From the NCBI GenBank assembly GCA_030549205.1, contig JAUKTV010000009.1, positions 992,001 to 1,056,000 of the forward strand: DNA of 64,000 nucleotides, written 5' to 3'. Below, piece after piece: positions 44,511-55,458 of the stretch; position 1 is the first letter of the stretch; every line of letters begins with the position of its first letter. The notes below the pieces were generated by a model. The model worked only from the letters and a program-made list of their open reading frames with translations, did no database searches and was not told the origin of the DNA. Source of the DNA: Apiosordaria backusii (taxonomy: Eukaryota; Ascomycota; Sordariomycetes; Sordariales; Lasiosphaeriaceae). The position numbers and the translations under genes were made by a program.

Positions 44511-47085
44511 CTAGTGATGCCCAATCCCCCTCGCAGCATTCAAAATCCTGCTCTCAATAATATCAACCCACCTCTCCGCGTTCGTCCAGTCCTCTTGGTC
44601 AATACTCTCCATCAATCCCGGGTACACCGCCCCAGAATACCCCGTCCACAACCCCGGAGCGAACACGACGTGCTTAAACCACGGCCGGCCGTCAAGTCCC
44701 TCTTCGTAGAGGAAGCTGCGCTCAAGGTACTTGTATCTGGTGTTTACCTTCCGGATTTGAAGGTGTAGCTTGATCTTGGCTGGCAAGTTCCACCAGGGAA
44801 TGTCGTCTTCTCCTGCTTTGTGCCTGAGCTCCTCGGCTTGGAGGTCGAGGTGGTAGGCGTGGTAGGTGAGGGTTTGGAGGGCCTCGCGAAGGTGACGGAG
44901 GGATTTTTTGAAGGTTTTGGGTGTGTGTTTGGAAGAGAAGGAGGACAAAGAGGTGGAATGGTTGCGGGCGGAGGAGCGGAGTTCAAACATTTCTTCGTCG
45001 GTTACGCTCGCCGACATAATTTCAGCTGGGGGGTGCATATAGGCGTCGAGCTTGTCTTCGACCTTGTGGACGTATTCAGCAAGGGCTTTGGCGTAGTCTT
45101 CTGCCCCGAACGGGATGACGGGGAGGTTGACTATTTCCGCTACTAGGATGCCCAAGACTTGGGCCATGGTTTTGTGGTAGAGGAAGTCGGGGTCGCCATA
45201 CTTCTGCATCCAGTGGAAGCTGTCGTAGTTGGAGTGATAGTGGTACACAGGGCTACTACGATCAGAATCGAAGCCGATGTCGATGGAGGGAATTCCGGCA
45301 AAGTCTTGAAAGGCGGTGAAGTCACTGCCACTGCCCATGGTCTTGATCTTCTTGTCCCAAAGATCATATACGGTTTGACCTGGGCGGGTTTGGTTGGCGG
45401 ACCCAACAAGGGAAGTGGCCGAATAGATGACCTTGTTGAGGATAGGGGAGGCTGCTACTGAGAGACGCTTGCCTCTTACGCCGACATCAGTGTTCTATCA
45501 AGTGTTAGCACTTTATTCATCGCAGGGTAACGCCAGCACGAGCACATACGACATAGGCGACACTCGAATGCTTGAGCCATGGAAGGTATTCCTCTACCCA
45601 TTCCGTTGAGCCAACAAGGCCGTACTCCTCGCCATCCCAGCTGGCGAAAACAATGGTTCGAAGGGGCTTCCAGCCACGGTTAAGTGCCTCTCCAAAAGCA
45701 CGCATAGCCTCATTCAAGACGGCTGATCCACTGTTCGGATCGCCAGCGCCTCCAGCAACCCAGGCATCGCGGTGATTTCCAACAACTAAAAAACACAAAA
45801 TTAGCGAGCTGTATATCTCAAAAGAATGCAGTCACAACCTACCAACAACCTCGTCGGGAATGGTGCCGTTTATGACACCAATGACATTCCACAGTGGGGT
45901 GATCACGTATTCTTGCTCGTTGTAAAGATGTACAACGACGTCATCTGGTGTCGGTCCGATGTTGTATTCCACGCCCTTGTACCCCAGGCCGGTGTTACGT
46001 GTCCACCACTGGTTGAAGTCTTTGGCATTTGGGCCGTGACCGTTGAGGGCTTTGAGAATGGGAAGTGCATCGGTGTAGGAGATTGGGAGGGATGGAATAC
46101 TGGGGATGGCCGTGTGGACCGGTTGCCGAGGTGCACCTGGTTTCGACGGATATCCTGGTGTGGTGGGATCACCTGGCGCGACGCTGAGGAACTGAGTGCT
46201 TCCGCGCTGGACGCTGCTGGGCTGCCGTGCTGGGCCCTCTGGATAAGTAGGCACCCCCTTTTCGTCCGTGACCTCGCCATCATCGCCTGGGTCAGTGTAC
46301 AAGATAACACCGATCATTCCGAGTTCTTGGGCACGCTTGACTTTGAGCCCTCTGAAGATGCCACCGTAGCGGGCGATAGCAATTTTGCCCGTGAGTGTGA
46401 TGTTGGCACTCAGAAGATCTTCAAAATCCTGATATGTGCCGTAGTTGACGTAGACAACAGGCGCAGTAACGTTCCCTGAAGCCGAGTATCCATGAAAAGT
46501 TGGCACGCTGTTCTCGAGGCCGCTAGTGGGATCTTCCTCAAGGACATCCTCCACTAGTGAGGCTTCATAAGATACCTCATACTTCTTGGTCCCGTCATCT
46601 CCCTTCTTCTCCTTCAACAGTGCCAGTCTGTGGTCGACTGGATAGTTGATGTAGACATCGTAAGACACGATTTCTGACTTGATGCCAAATTCCTCCCACT
46701 TGTTCTTGGTAAATAGGGCCTGTGAGTAGTTCTTGCCAGCCAGGTGAGGACCTGAAGTGTAGTAAAAACTCCATTCCATGGCCTTCTCACTGCTGGGAAC
46801 GTCGCGAAGGATCTGTCTCAGCTCCTCTTGGTCGACCTTGCTGTGGTGACCAGGCCATGTCCACCCATCCTCTTCATCTGGTTGCGAGAAAGACCATTTC
46901 CCGGACAAAATTGATCCAAAAGGCGCTACCAGAATCCATATGAGAGTGGAGGCGAGGGCTATGGTGCAGAATCGCCGAAGGACTGAGTGAGGCTGGGGCC
47001 GAGGCGGTATGTAAGCGTAATGCTGGGGAAGAGGTTGGGCAACGTGTGCCTTCTTCATGGTGAGAGGTTCGTGCTCAGACGCCAT
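44511..47085 (-). CDS. M28 metallopeptidase of the PSMA/transferrin-receptor type
   Basis: Exons 47085..45843, 45785..45550 and 45494..44511 on the minus strand, giving 820 aa. I chose the ATG at 47085 (MASEHEPLTMKKA) because the upstream ATG at 47118 lies in a probable 5'-UTR intron (47099-47162, GTAAGT..CTCAG). One N-terminal membrane segment (FCTIALASTLIWILVAPFGS) makes a type II membrane protein. A protease-associated domain follows (about 190-330, including LTGKIAIARYGGIFRGLKVK). The M28 core holds Zn ligands in VGNHRDAWVAGGAGDPNSG, WDGEEYGLVG and PVYHYHSNYDSFHWMQKY. A transferrin-receptor-like dimerisation domain ends the protein. Relatives are human glutamate carboxypeptidase II and yeast Tre1/Vps70; the substrate is not known from sequence. 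Confidence 0.92.
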
Positions 47086-47098
47086 GATGATAGTAACC

Positions 47099-47162
47099 CT
47101 GAGTCTGTTCTTGATCATTAGACATAATGTATGCGGTAGGCTAACAAATGGCAGTCACTTAC
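47099..47162 (-). other. Probable 5'-UTR intron of the M28 peptidase gene
   Basis: On the minus strand: a GTAAGT donor, a CTAAT branch and a CTCAG acceptor 14 nt before the preferred start codon; length 64 nt. It contains the upstream ATG, so it decides the start. Confidence 0.6.
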
Positions 47163-48702
47163 AAGTCAACTTAGCGCCAAGATAGCAGACGCATCTCACC
47201 GACAGCTCTCAATAGGTATGCTTGGAATGGGGAAAGCAAAACAAAGGGAGGGAAAAATAAAAGTTCAATTAAGCAACGATGGAATCACCCCTGTGGCGAG
47301 TTGTGATTGCGAGTCTCATCCGCCTGTGAATAGCGGCTGATCACTCGATGTTTGTTCGAGGCAGTCGTTGACGCAACCACGGGAGCTGCCGGTGTGATTG
47401 AACGATTACCTACTGTCTTGGACCAATCGCCAGGCAAATATACAGTGTGGAAGGCCCTCGGAAAACTGTGCATAAGCTTGGCAGGTCTGGGGAACCCCGC
47501 TTCCGAAATCTCGAGATTCAGCAAGTACAATCTTCCAGTGTATTCGTAGCAAATCTTAACTTCTAGCTCCTATACAGTATTCTATTTCTAGTCTTCGACG
47601 ATGAGCAGTATAATTCAGACTTTCACAGTAGCCTATCTCATGACGCGGTATGGTTCGTCGAGGCAGCCACCGTTCAGTTCCAAGATTTTCAGTCTCGACC
47701 TTAGCGGTTAGCGGCGGAAGGCGCACTCAACGTTCCCCGATCACACTGCGGCAGTACCCCATGCAGTGAACAGCCCTGTTGTGACTCGACTACATATGTT
47801 ACCCCTCCTTGGTTCTCATGTCCGCTGACCATTTTCACCAGCGGGTGTCTCAGCGTCGATTGAATTGGATACATAATATCTCTGGTTCGTCACAGTTATC
47901 CTCTTCAGAGTTCATTGTGGATGACGAAGGTGGGACCGTCAGTGGCGAATGAGGATTCATCCCAGCCCGTCCGATCGCGGAGTGGGGCCTGCCGGTGCCG
48001 TTCCGGCCATCCTCGGTGCTCTTTTTCAGCGGCCTTTGACACACTGACACCGCAAAATCCATCCCACCACCTCTTTTCCCGCTCCCGTCTGCAGCTGATT
48101 GCCATCCATTGCTGCAGAACGTGACCCTCCTGCCTAAAGCACGCCCTGCAGAATGCCACCCTAGGCCTCGTACTTCCTCGTCTCGAACAGCCAACGGCCT
48201 CGCTTCCTACTGTCTGCGCCGGTTTCACCTCGCCGGGCATCCAACTCGACCAGCCTCTCCCCGGCCGCCGGTTTACTGGTCTAGGACTAGCCATCTGGCC
48301 GGGCCCGCTTCCGATTTAGAAGGCGCAGGTATCCAATCAAGGCCTCTTCAACACTGAGACTGTGTTTGTCAGCCTTCCACCCTTGTCTCACACCTCGGAG
48401 AAGGCAAATCAAGACTTGCAGAGTCAATCGCCATCTTTTCTCTCCTTCATAAAACTGTTTTGCCTCCTGCCTTCTGCAGTGTTTCTTTTCATTTGTTTTG
48501 TTCCTTACCCGGGACTTCTTGGGTACCAGCTCTTCTTATTCGAAGAAGATAGACTTAGCTACAAAAGAGTCTTTTTGCTTTGCCTCCCGATTCGTGGCAT
48601 CCGTCTTTCACACATCAGTGGAGCCAACTGTGACATCTCGAGGCATCCGCCTCTCAGAGTTTACCTTCTCCGTTCCCTCACACCTAAGCAGTACCGTACA
48701 TC
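47163..48702. other. Divergent promoter region, M28 peptidase / MFS
   Basis: About 1.5 kb with no recognised gene. C/T-rich leader-like sequence runs from 48360 to 48700 before the MFS start. Confidence 0.45.
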
Positions 48703-50778
48703 ATGGCCAATCATAGGAATGAGGGTCCAAAGCTGCCTGTACAGCAGCTGGCTATTCTGGGTAAGTCATTTGCCCTTCTAAAAGAGCCATTGCCCAATAA
48801 CACACCTCGAGTCAGAGCGAGCTTGGCAGACATCAACAGATCACACTAGACGATCAATGTTCATCTTATGCCGGGTACAGCTCCCGCCCTTGGTATCATG
48901 CTAACATCCAAATAATGTAGCCATCGCCAGGTTCGCCGAGCCCCTGGCGCTGACATCTGTCTTCCCCTACCTCCCAGAAATGATCGCCAGTTTTGGGGTG
49001 GAGAAGAACGATGTTGCAAGATGGGCAGGTTTCACAGGCGCTATATTCTCTATAAGTCAGAGCTGCACGGCTGTTGCTTGGGGAAGGGCCTCCGACAAAT
49101 TCGGAAGAAAACCCATCATCCTAATAGGGTTGCTCAGCACAATGATTTGCTTCCTTGTTTGGGGTATGTCAACAAGCCTGCCCATGGCCATCACAGCAAG
49201 AGCTATCATGGGAAGTGGCAACGGCAATGGTAAGTGCTCAAATCCAGTTCAACCTGAATACCACATCGCTAACCTTCATGTTTAGTGGGCATCATCAGAA
49301 CAATGGTAGCCGAAATGGTACCAGAAAGAGTTCTTCAACCAAAAGCCTTTTCCCTCATGCCCCTGGTGTGGTCTATAGGCTCTGTCTTTGGTCCGGCCTT
49401 TGGTGGCTTCTTTGCTCAGCCTGCGAAACAATTTCCTAATGTGTTTGGGGATATTGAGTTCTTCAAGAGATACCCTTTTGCGCTGCCGAATATCATGGCT
49501 TGCTGTGTGTTTTTCATTTCATTCATGACTGGGTTATTGTTCTTGAAGGTAAGTCACATATCCTTCTTCGCAGCCAGCATTACCTAACAGTTACTCCAGG
49601 AAACTCTCGAGAGCAAACGTCACACCCGCGACTGGGGTCTCGAGCTCGGCGAGAAACTCACCCGCCCATTCCACCGCTCCAAACGCAACAAGCATCTTAG
49701 AAGGCGCTCCTTCGTTGACAGCGAGGCCTCAGCCCCTTTACTCGCTCCATCGACCATGTCAAGCAGCTCATCACAACTAGACTCCAAACACTCTGATCCA
49801 GTATCGATGAAAGATATCTTCGCCCCTCAGACCACTATCAACCTCATATGCTATACTTTTCTAGCTCTTCACTCCGTTGCCTACGATCAGGTCCTACCCG
49901 TGTTCCTCAACTACCCGCGAGTAATCCCCGACGAGCATAACACCTCCCTCCCGTTCAAGTTTACTGGCGGCTTCGGTCTCAGCTCGGACAAAATCGGCAC
50001 GATCTACACGGTCTACGGGATCTCCTGTGGTGTGATTCAGTTCTTTTTGTTTCCCAAGCTTTGCGCGAAATTCGGTGTGTTGGGTATTTACCGTTTTGCC
50101 AGTAAGTCTTCGCTTTCCACCTCTTTTCCCATCCCTCTACAGTCTTACTAACAAAAATATCTAGCAATCGTCTTCCCCATAATCTACTTCCTAACCCCTT
50201 ACACCGCCCTCGTCCAGGACACAACCGCCCGCTACATCTTCTTCCTGGCCATCATGCTGGTCAAAGGATTCGTCGTCATCGTCGCCTTCCCCTGCACCAC
50301 CATTCTCCTAACCAACTCTGCCACCTCCCTCCGCATCCTCGGCACCCTAAACGGAGTCGCGACGACGTTCTCTGGATTAGGGAGAGCAGCAGGACCCGCG
50401 GCGGCAGGAGCGGTGTTCAGCTGGGGTGTGCAGAGGGGTTATATCATTGCGGCGTGGTGGTTTCTGGGGTTGATTGCGCTGATGGGGACGATCCCGCCTT
50501 GGTTTATTGTTGAGGGTGACGGGCCGACTGCTTCTTCGGCTTCGGTTTCGACTTCGACGACGGCGTCGGGGGGTGAGGAGGAGAGTTTGCTTCAGAGGGG
50601 AGAGGAGGAGGATGATGATGACAGTAGTGTTGATGGGTATAATGAGGTTGCTGTGCTGGAGGCGCTGGGGGGTGGGGAGTCTGAATCGGAGGGTGATGAT
50701 GGGAAGGAGAGGAAAACAAGGGGAAATAAAAAGACGAACGGGTGGTATGGGACTATGAATAATGGGACGGCGAGTTGA
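48703..50778 (+). CDS. MFS transporter (YCR023C/ZIF1-like group)
   Basis: Exons 48703..48760, 48921..49229, 49286..49548, 49600..50101 and 50165..50778, giving 581 aa. The first exon codes MANHRNEGPKLPVQQLAIL; the intron after it (160 nt) splits the first helix, which continues AIARFAEPLALTSVFPYLPE. The MFS signature between helices 2 and 3 is GRASDKFGRKPIILIG. Around 12 hydrophobic segments are visible, with a central cytosolic loop (ESKRHTRDWGLELGEKLTRP ...) and a long acidic C-terminal tail. The fungal group related to yeast YCR023C and plant ZIF1 fits best. The substrate is unknown; vacuolar or plasma-membrane location cannot be decided. It converges on the DWYKKG-repeat gene, so a transport role for that peptide is only a guess. 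Confidence 0.88.
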
Positions 50779-51341
50779 AATGATCTTTTGACGGATGAGG
50801 GATGATTAAATAGATAAAGGAGCATCAAACAAAAAGAGTATACGAAGGGAAGATTATGACTGGGACGCGTTTTTTTTGGTTTGTGATACCAGATCCATTT
50901 CAATTTTCTTTTGGCATATTCAGCAAGCATGATAGTCTCATTGGGACGGTATTTTGGGTCAAGGAATATTAAAAATCGGTGAACTTTTGGGTATGAGTTT
51001 AAATAGGGGAAATAAATACAATGGACACATCATTTCTTTTAGAAACTTTCTTCTTAACCAAGTCCAAAATTATCAATAATACCTACCTAGGAAACAGCAA
51101 ATATAAGACCATGAATAAACCACAGCGACAGACTCGACCAGAACATGCATTACAATTACTACTCTCTTTTTAGTTTTCATATAACTATCAACATACAATC
51201 TACAACCTTGCCAAAAAAGATACAAATTTATACCGAAATAAAAACCACTTTTTTTTTTCACCCCTTTCCAACCACTTTTTTTTTCACCCCTTTCCAACCA
51301 CTTTTCTTCTCACCCCTTTCCAACCCACTTTCATGAGAAAA
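50779..51341. other. Convergent intergenic region, MFS / DWYKKG-repeat gene
   Basis: A/T-rich 3' sequence with TACCTACCTAGG at 51081 and a short tandem repeat at its right end. Confidence 0.5.
51243..51330. repeat. Tandem repeat, about 27-bp unit, three copies
   Basis: The unit is AACCAC, then a T-run, then CACCCCTTTCC, repeated three times with decay in the last copy. It abuts the stop codon of the DWYKKG-repeat gene and forms its proximal 3' UTR. Confidence 0.8.
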
Positions 51342-52700
51342 CTACTCAACATAGTTCCCCCCCTGATGTCCCTGGCGATGATGCCTTCCCTCACTGTCTT
51401 CCCAGACGTGAAAAGGCCCGTTATCTTCCTTGGCTTGGCGGTTGCCATTGCCGTGGCCGTTACCATAGTACTCCTGCTGCCTGCCATGACCATACCACTG
51501 ATCCCCCTGCTGGCGACCGTTCCCGCTCCCATCCCCGTTGCGGTGCGTATTGTTGTTGTTGCCGTATCCCTGACCCTGTTGGTGACCGTTCCCGTTCCCA
51601 TTGGCGTATCCATTGTTGTTGCCGTGGTTAACACCATTCCCATTGCTGTTGCCATAGTATCCGTTACCCCCACGGCTCCCATACCCACCACCACGGGATG
51701 GCAACTGGCCGTTGGGAGGGAAGCCGGGTCTCACTCTGGGACTGCTGTCGGAGTGGTGGTGTTGTTGTGGGAGGGGGTAGTTGTTGGCGGCGGGGGGATG
51801 GGGGTTGTATTGGGGGGGGTAATTGGGGCGGTATTCCTTTAACCCCTTCTTGTACCAGTCGGGCTCGTCGTCCTCCTTCTTCTTCTTCTCTTTCTTGCCC
51901 CCTTTCTTCTCCCCCTTCTTGTACCAGTCGGGCTCGTCGTCCTCCTCCTTCTTCTTCTCTTTCTTGCCCCCTTTCTTCTCCCCCTTCTTGTACCAGTCGG
52001 GCTCGTCGTCCTCCTTCTTCTTCTTCTCCCCCTTCTTGTACCAGTCGGGGGCGTCGTCCTCCTTCTTCTTCTTCTCCCCCTTCTTGTACCAGTCGGGGGC
52101 GTCGTCCTCCTTCTTCTTCTTCTCCCCCTTCTTGTACCAGTCGGGCTCGTCGTCCTCCTTCTTCTTCTTTTCCCCCTTCTTATACCAGTCGGGCTCGTCG
52201 TCCTCCTTCTTCTTCTTCTCTTTCTTGCCCCCTTTCTTCTCCCCCTTCTTGTACCAGTCGGGGTCCCCTTTCTTGTACCAGTCGGGCTCGTCGTCCTCCT
52301 CCTCCTTCTTCCCGTCCTTGTGCACACTCTGATCGCTCTTTTCAATCTTGACCGGATCACACACGCTGATCCCAATACAGAAAATCTTTTGCGGCTTCTC
52401 CTGTTTTGTCCCTCCGTTGTTGCTGTTGGCGGCGCGCTCGGCGAGGCGGTCGATGAGCCGGTCGATGAGCTTGTCCAGGTAAGGGTCTTCTTTGTCTTTG
52501 TCTTCGAGGGTCTGGATCTGATTGAGGAGGGACTGGATCTCAGCGTCGAAGGCTGGTTCGGCGGGGAGGTTTTGGGATTGGTAGGCGGAGACGGCTTGGA
52601 GGGCTGTGCCGTGGGGGGAGAGGGAGCCTGGGGCGCGGGGGAGGGGGGAGGAGAATACGCCGAGGGCGAGGAGGAGGGGGAGGAGGGTTGGGGTGCGCAT
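51342..52700 (-). CDS. Secreted DWYKKG-repeat protein, candidate Kex2-processed peptide precursor
   Basis: A single exon of 452 aa, not matched to any family I know. The signal peptide is MRTPTLLPLLLALGVFSS. A helical, acidic/basic spacer holds two Cys (IFCIGISVCDP). Then come nine copies of PDWYKKG, seven of them as EDD(E/A)PDWYKKGE separated by Lys-rich linkers (KKKK or KKGGKKEKKKK). Each Tyr is directly followed by Lys-Lys. The last 150 residues are Asn/Gly/His/Gln-rich, with a low-complexity NGNGNG tail. A signal peptide followed by near-identical cores between dibasic sites is the layout of fungal Kex2-processed repeat proteins, which include pheromone and dikaritin-type RiPP precursors. 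Predicted released peptides would be EDDEPDWY and EDDAPDWY. No DUF3328 or tyrosinase partner is in the window. A structural low-complexity wall protein is the alternative. Confidence 0.75.
   Translation of the reverse strand: MRTPTLLPLLLALGVFSSPLPRAPGSLSPHGTALQAVSAYQSQNLPAEPAFDAEIQSLLNQIQTLEDKDKEDPYLDKLIDRLIDRLAERAANSNNGGTKQEKPQKIFCIGISVCDPVKIEKSDQSVHKDGKKEEEDDEPDWYKKGDPDWYKKGEKKGGKKEKKKKEDDEPDWYKKGEKKKKEDDEPDWYKKGEKKKKEDDAPDWYKKGEKKKKEDDAPDWYKKGEKKKKEDDEPDWYKKGEKKGGKKEKKKEEDDEPDWYKKGEKKGGKKEKKKKEDDEPDWYKKGLKEYRPNYPPQYNPHPPAANNYPLPQQHHHSDSSPRVRPGFPPNGQLPSRGGGYGSRGGNGYYGNSNGNGVNHGNNNGYANGNGNGHQQGQGYGNNNNTHRNGDGSGNGRQQGDQWYGHGRQQEYYGNGHGNGNRQAKEDNGPFHVWEDSEGRHHRQGHQGGNYVE
51840..52310 (-). repeat. 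Coding tandem repeat of the DWYKKG protein
   Basis: 48-bp units (16 codons) and 69-bp units (23 codons, with an added KKGGKKE block) alternate. Units are nearly identical at the DNA level, including synonymous sites, which points to recent unequal exchange. Confidence 0.85.
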
Positions 52701-53988
52701 GGTTTGGATTGGTGGTGGTGATGGTGGGAAAGAGAGGGGTATGGATGGGTGGTGTGTTGACCCGGATGGTTGATGCTCAGAATGTAGGTTGATACTGGAA
52801 ATGAAGGTGTATTATATTGTTGTCTTTACTATGTGTCTTCTTGATACTTATGTCGATACTGACTTGCCATTTCCTATCACCGAGTGTCTGGACTCCCATA
52901 TCCAACGGCTACCTTACTCAATATCCTCGCCGTCATTGACGCCAGCAACGGTGAATCGGCAAAGTCGCCTTCATCCCGACGCGACATGACATCTCCAGAG
53001 CTAACGGCCGTCGAGGACAGCCAAAAAACGATTCAATGGCAAACCCAACGTCTTCAACGTTCACCCAGGCCCCAGGCGGCCACAATCTTGGGCCCGAAAG
53101 GCGAGGGCGCTGAATCGAGTTGATTAAGGTACTAAGTGAGCAGGATGTCGGAATAGTTGCCGGATGATGGAGAGGCGTGCCGGACTGGAAGTCAAATCTA
53201 TTTCTGGATGGTTGGGCCAAACTGGAGATTGAATGGTACAGCCCCTGACAAGTCTCTGGGGAAGAGCCGTTGCCGGTCTAGCTTTGATCAGGGGCTACTA
53301 TTCCGAGCCACTTGCTCTTGCCGAATATGTCTTTTCTCCAGGAAGGTGGAGAAAAGGATAGTGGTCCTGATGAAGGGAAGCAGCGGCCTGAATGTGGAAT
53401 TGCCTTCTGAAGGAAACTATGTTGGTGTCTTTGGGACTCTAAGGTATTCCTCTTACACCGTTCTTTGATGAGCATGATCTCCACCATCATCTGCTCTGCG
53501 AACTTCGCCTCAGCCCCTTGCATGTGGTCATCCAGTCCCAATACAAACCTCCCCATTGCTCGGAAAGCAACGGCCGAAGCCCTATTAGCACCGATTCAAA
53601 CAGACTCCCAGTCTACGACAGACAGATCATCCTTCGAGTCATGACCGATGGCCCAGATCCCCGAATGTCTTCATGTGTTGAGCTTACCCACCTTTCACAG
53701 CCCCAGACCGTTCTACCCCGGACTCCTACCCAACGATTCAGCCTCCGCCGTTCGCATACCAACATGATTCGAGAAGGGTACTGTTACCCTGAATCGGCCA
53801 TGATCGTTGACCGGACTCGACAATGACTATGATCATCATGGGGCAATCGTCGATATCTGTTGCTGTATAAAGGGACCTCTGATATTCTGCCAACTCGAGA
53901 CTTTCAACACATCACTCTCATTCTGTTATCTAACCGCCTTCATTCCATCAAGACAAGAAAAGCAGGCTCACCAACTCCTACTTTCACA
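52701..53988. other. Divergent promoter region between two secreted repeat proteins
   Basis: About 1.3 kb shared by the DWYKKG-repeat gene and the GPI-type repeat gene. No further gene recognised. It contains the TATA box of the right-hand gene. Confidence 0.45.
53866..53872 (+). promoter_or_regulatory. TATA box of the GPI-type repeat gene
   Basis: TATAAAG lies about 120 bp before the start codon at 53989, a good position for a regulated fungal gene. Confidence 0.5.
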
Positions 53989-55059
53989 ATGCATATCGGA
54001 AAGATCTCCGCCATTGTCGCCCAGGTCAGCCTGACGTCCGCCAGTGTTTTGGCCGGAGAAAACATGGGGTATGCTTCCCCAAAGCCACCCATCATACATA
54101 CCACATACTAACATTCTCTCAGCAAGCGTGATAGCTGGGCAGACGCCAAGGCGTCCGCCCTCTCCGAGGCCAGCCAGGCCGCCGCCAAGTTCAACCTGCG
54201 CAACGCTGCCCCTGAGGCCATGATCACTCCCGCCCCTGGGAAGCGCCTGTTCTTCCCCGGCTTCCGCAACAACAACAACGACAAGCGCGGCGACATCATC
54301 TTCCTGGACCAGGGCCAGCAAAACAACGACAACCCCAACCCCCAGGACCAATGGGCCGACAACAACGGTGCTTACCAGTCCCTCTACTCTGGTGCTGCCG
54401 CCCAAGGCCAGCAGGCTTATGCCTCCGCCGCCGCTGCCGCCAATGGTGCCTACAACGACGCCAACCACGCTCAGCAAGGCTGGCCGGATGATGCTGCTGC
54501 CGGACTGCGGGCCGGACAGCAGGCTGCTTCCGGCTGGCAGGATGATGTTGTTGCTGGACTGCGGGCCGGACAGCAGGCTGCTTCCGGCTGGCAGGATGAT
54601 GTTGTTGCCGGACAGCGGGCCGGACACCAGGCTGCTCCCGACTGGCAGGCTTATGGGTCTCCGATTGGTGCCTCCTGGGATGATTCTGGTTTTTCCATCG
54701 CTGATGTTGCTCAGGGCCAGGCAAGCCAGGCCGTTGCCTCCTGGGATGATTCTGGTTTTTCCATCGCTGATGTTGTTCAGGGTGCCGCTGCCACTGCTGC
54801 CGCCCCTGTCCCTGGTAACTGGCAGGACGATGTTGTATCTGCTCAGGGCTTGGCCAGCAGCTATCGCTTCGAGTATGGTGCTGGTGTTGCCAACCCCACT
54901 GGCGTTGCCAACCCCACTGGCGTTCAGCCTACCCCTTCGGCTCCTCATGGAACCCAGTTGGTGCAGGTCAACGAGGGCGCCTCCGGCGCTGGGCTGTCTG
55001 CGGGCAAGGCGGTGGGTGTCGCTGCTGCGATGGCGGGGTTTGTCTTTGGGATGTTGTAA
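53989..55059 (+). CDS. Secreted, probably GPI-anchored repeat protein with Lys-Arg sites
   Basis: Exons 53989..54068 and 54123..55059 (intron of 54 nt, GTATGC..CTCAG), giving 338 aa; not recognised as a known family. The signal peptide is MHIGKISAIVAQVSLTSASV, with cleavage after LA. Lys-Arg sites then occur at GKRDSW, PGKRLFFPGF and DKRGDIIF, so Kex2 could release two short peptides. The middle is Ala/Gln/Asn-rich, with three copies of an 18-residue unit (SGWQDDVVAGLRAGQQAA) and two copies of SWDDSGFSIADV. The C-terminus is a Gly/Ala-rich omega-site region (NEGASGAGLSAGKAVG) followed by a hydrophobic tail ending GFVFGML, which fits GPI anchoring. Likely a cell-wall or surface protein; function unknown. 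Confidence 0.75.
54480..54655 (+). repeat. Coding tandem repeat, 54-bp unit, about three copies
   Basis: The unit runs GGCTGGCAGGATGATGTTGT onward and encodes GWQDDVVAGLRAGQQAAS. Copies 1 and 3 differ at a few codons (GWPDDAAAG; AGQRAGHQAAPDWQ). A second, separate pair encodes SWDDSGFSIADV at 54674 and 54740. Confidence 0.8.
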
Positions 55060-55458
55060 GCTCCGACTCGGTACTGGATGGATTTTTATTTTTCTGTCTG
55101 GAAAGAGAGTTTCGATGCTCAAGTTTCGATAACCTCGGTCTCTTATTTGGGAGTGAGTGTGTGAAGTAGCCACGTATGTGTGTCCTTCGCTTTTTTTCTT
55201 TGGTGGAATCCCCTGCGCCGGCTACATGATAGTGGTTGGAGAATAAGGCAGGAAAAGTATAGATGGGATATAGTGGTTGGGTTTATAGACTTGTACAAGT
55301 AATCGGTGTAGTAGAAGTAGCAAGTTGGTAATAATATGCAATCTTGTGGTGTTTTAGAATCTTGGTTCTTTTCTATGCAGCACCGTGACAAGTAAACAAT
55401 TCTTTGCTCTATAGATTGGAGTGTACATACAATTTATCTTACATTTCCCCCCTCCCTT
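55060..55458. other. Convergent intergenic region, repeat protein / AspRS
   Basis: About 400 bp of T-rich 3' sequence from both genes. No gene seen. Confidence 0.5.

Noticed and set aside
51840..52310. CRISPR-like array because of regular DNA repeats
   Set aside because: The repeats are in-frame codons of a secreted eukaryotic protein and the spacers are not unique.
48703..55059. A complete RiPP biosynthetic cluster around the DWYKKG gene
   Set aside because: Only an MFS transporter and a second repeat protein are near; no DUF3328, tyrosinase, methyltransferase or peptidase partner is seen between 47.1 and 57.9 kb.
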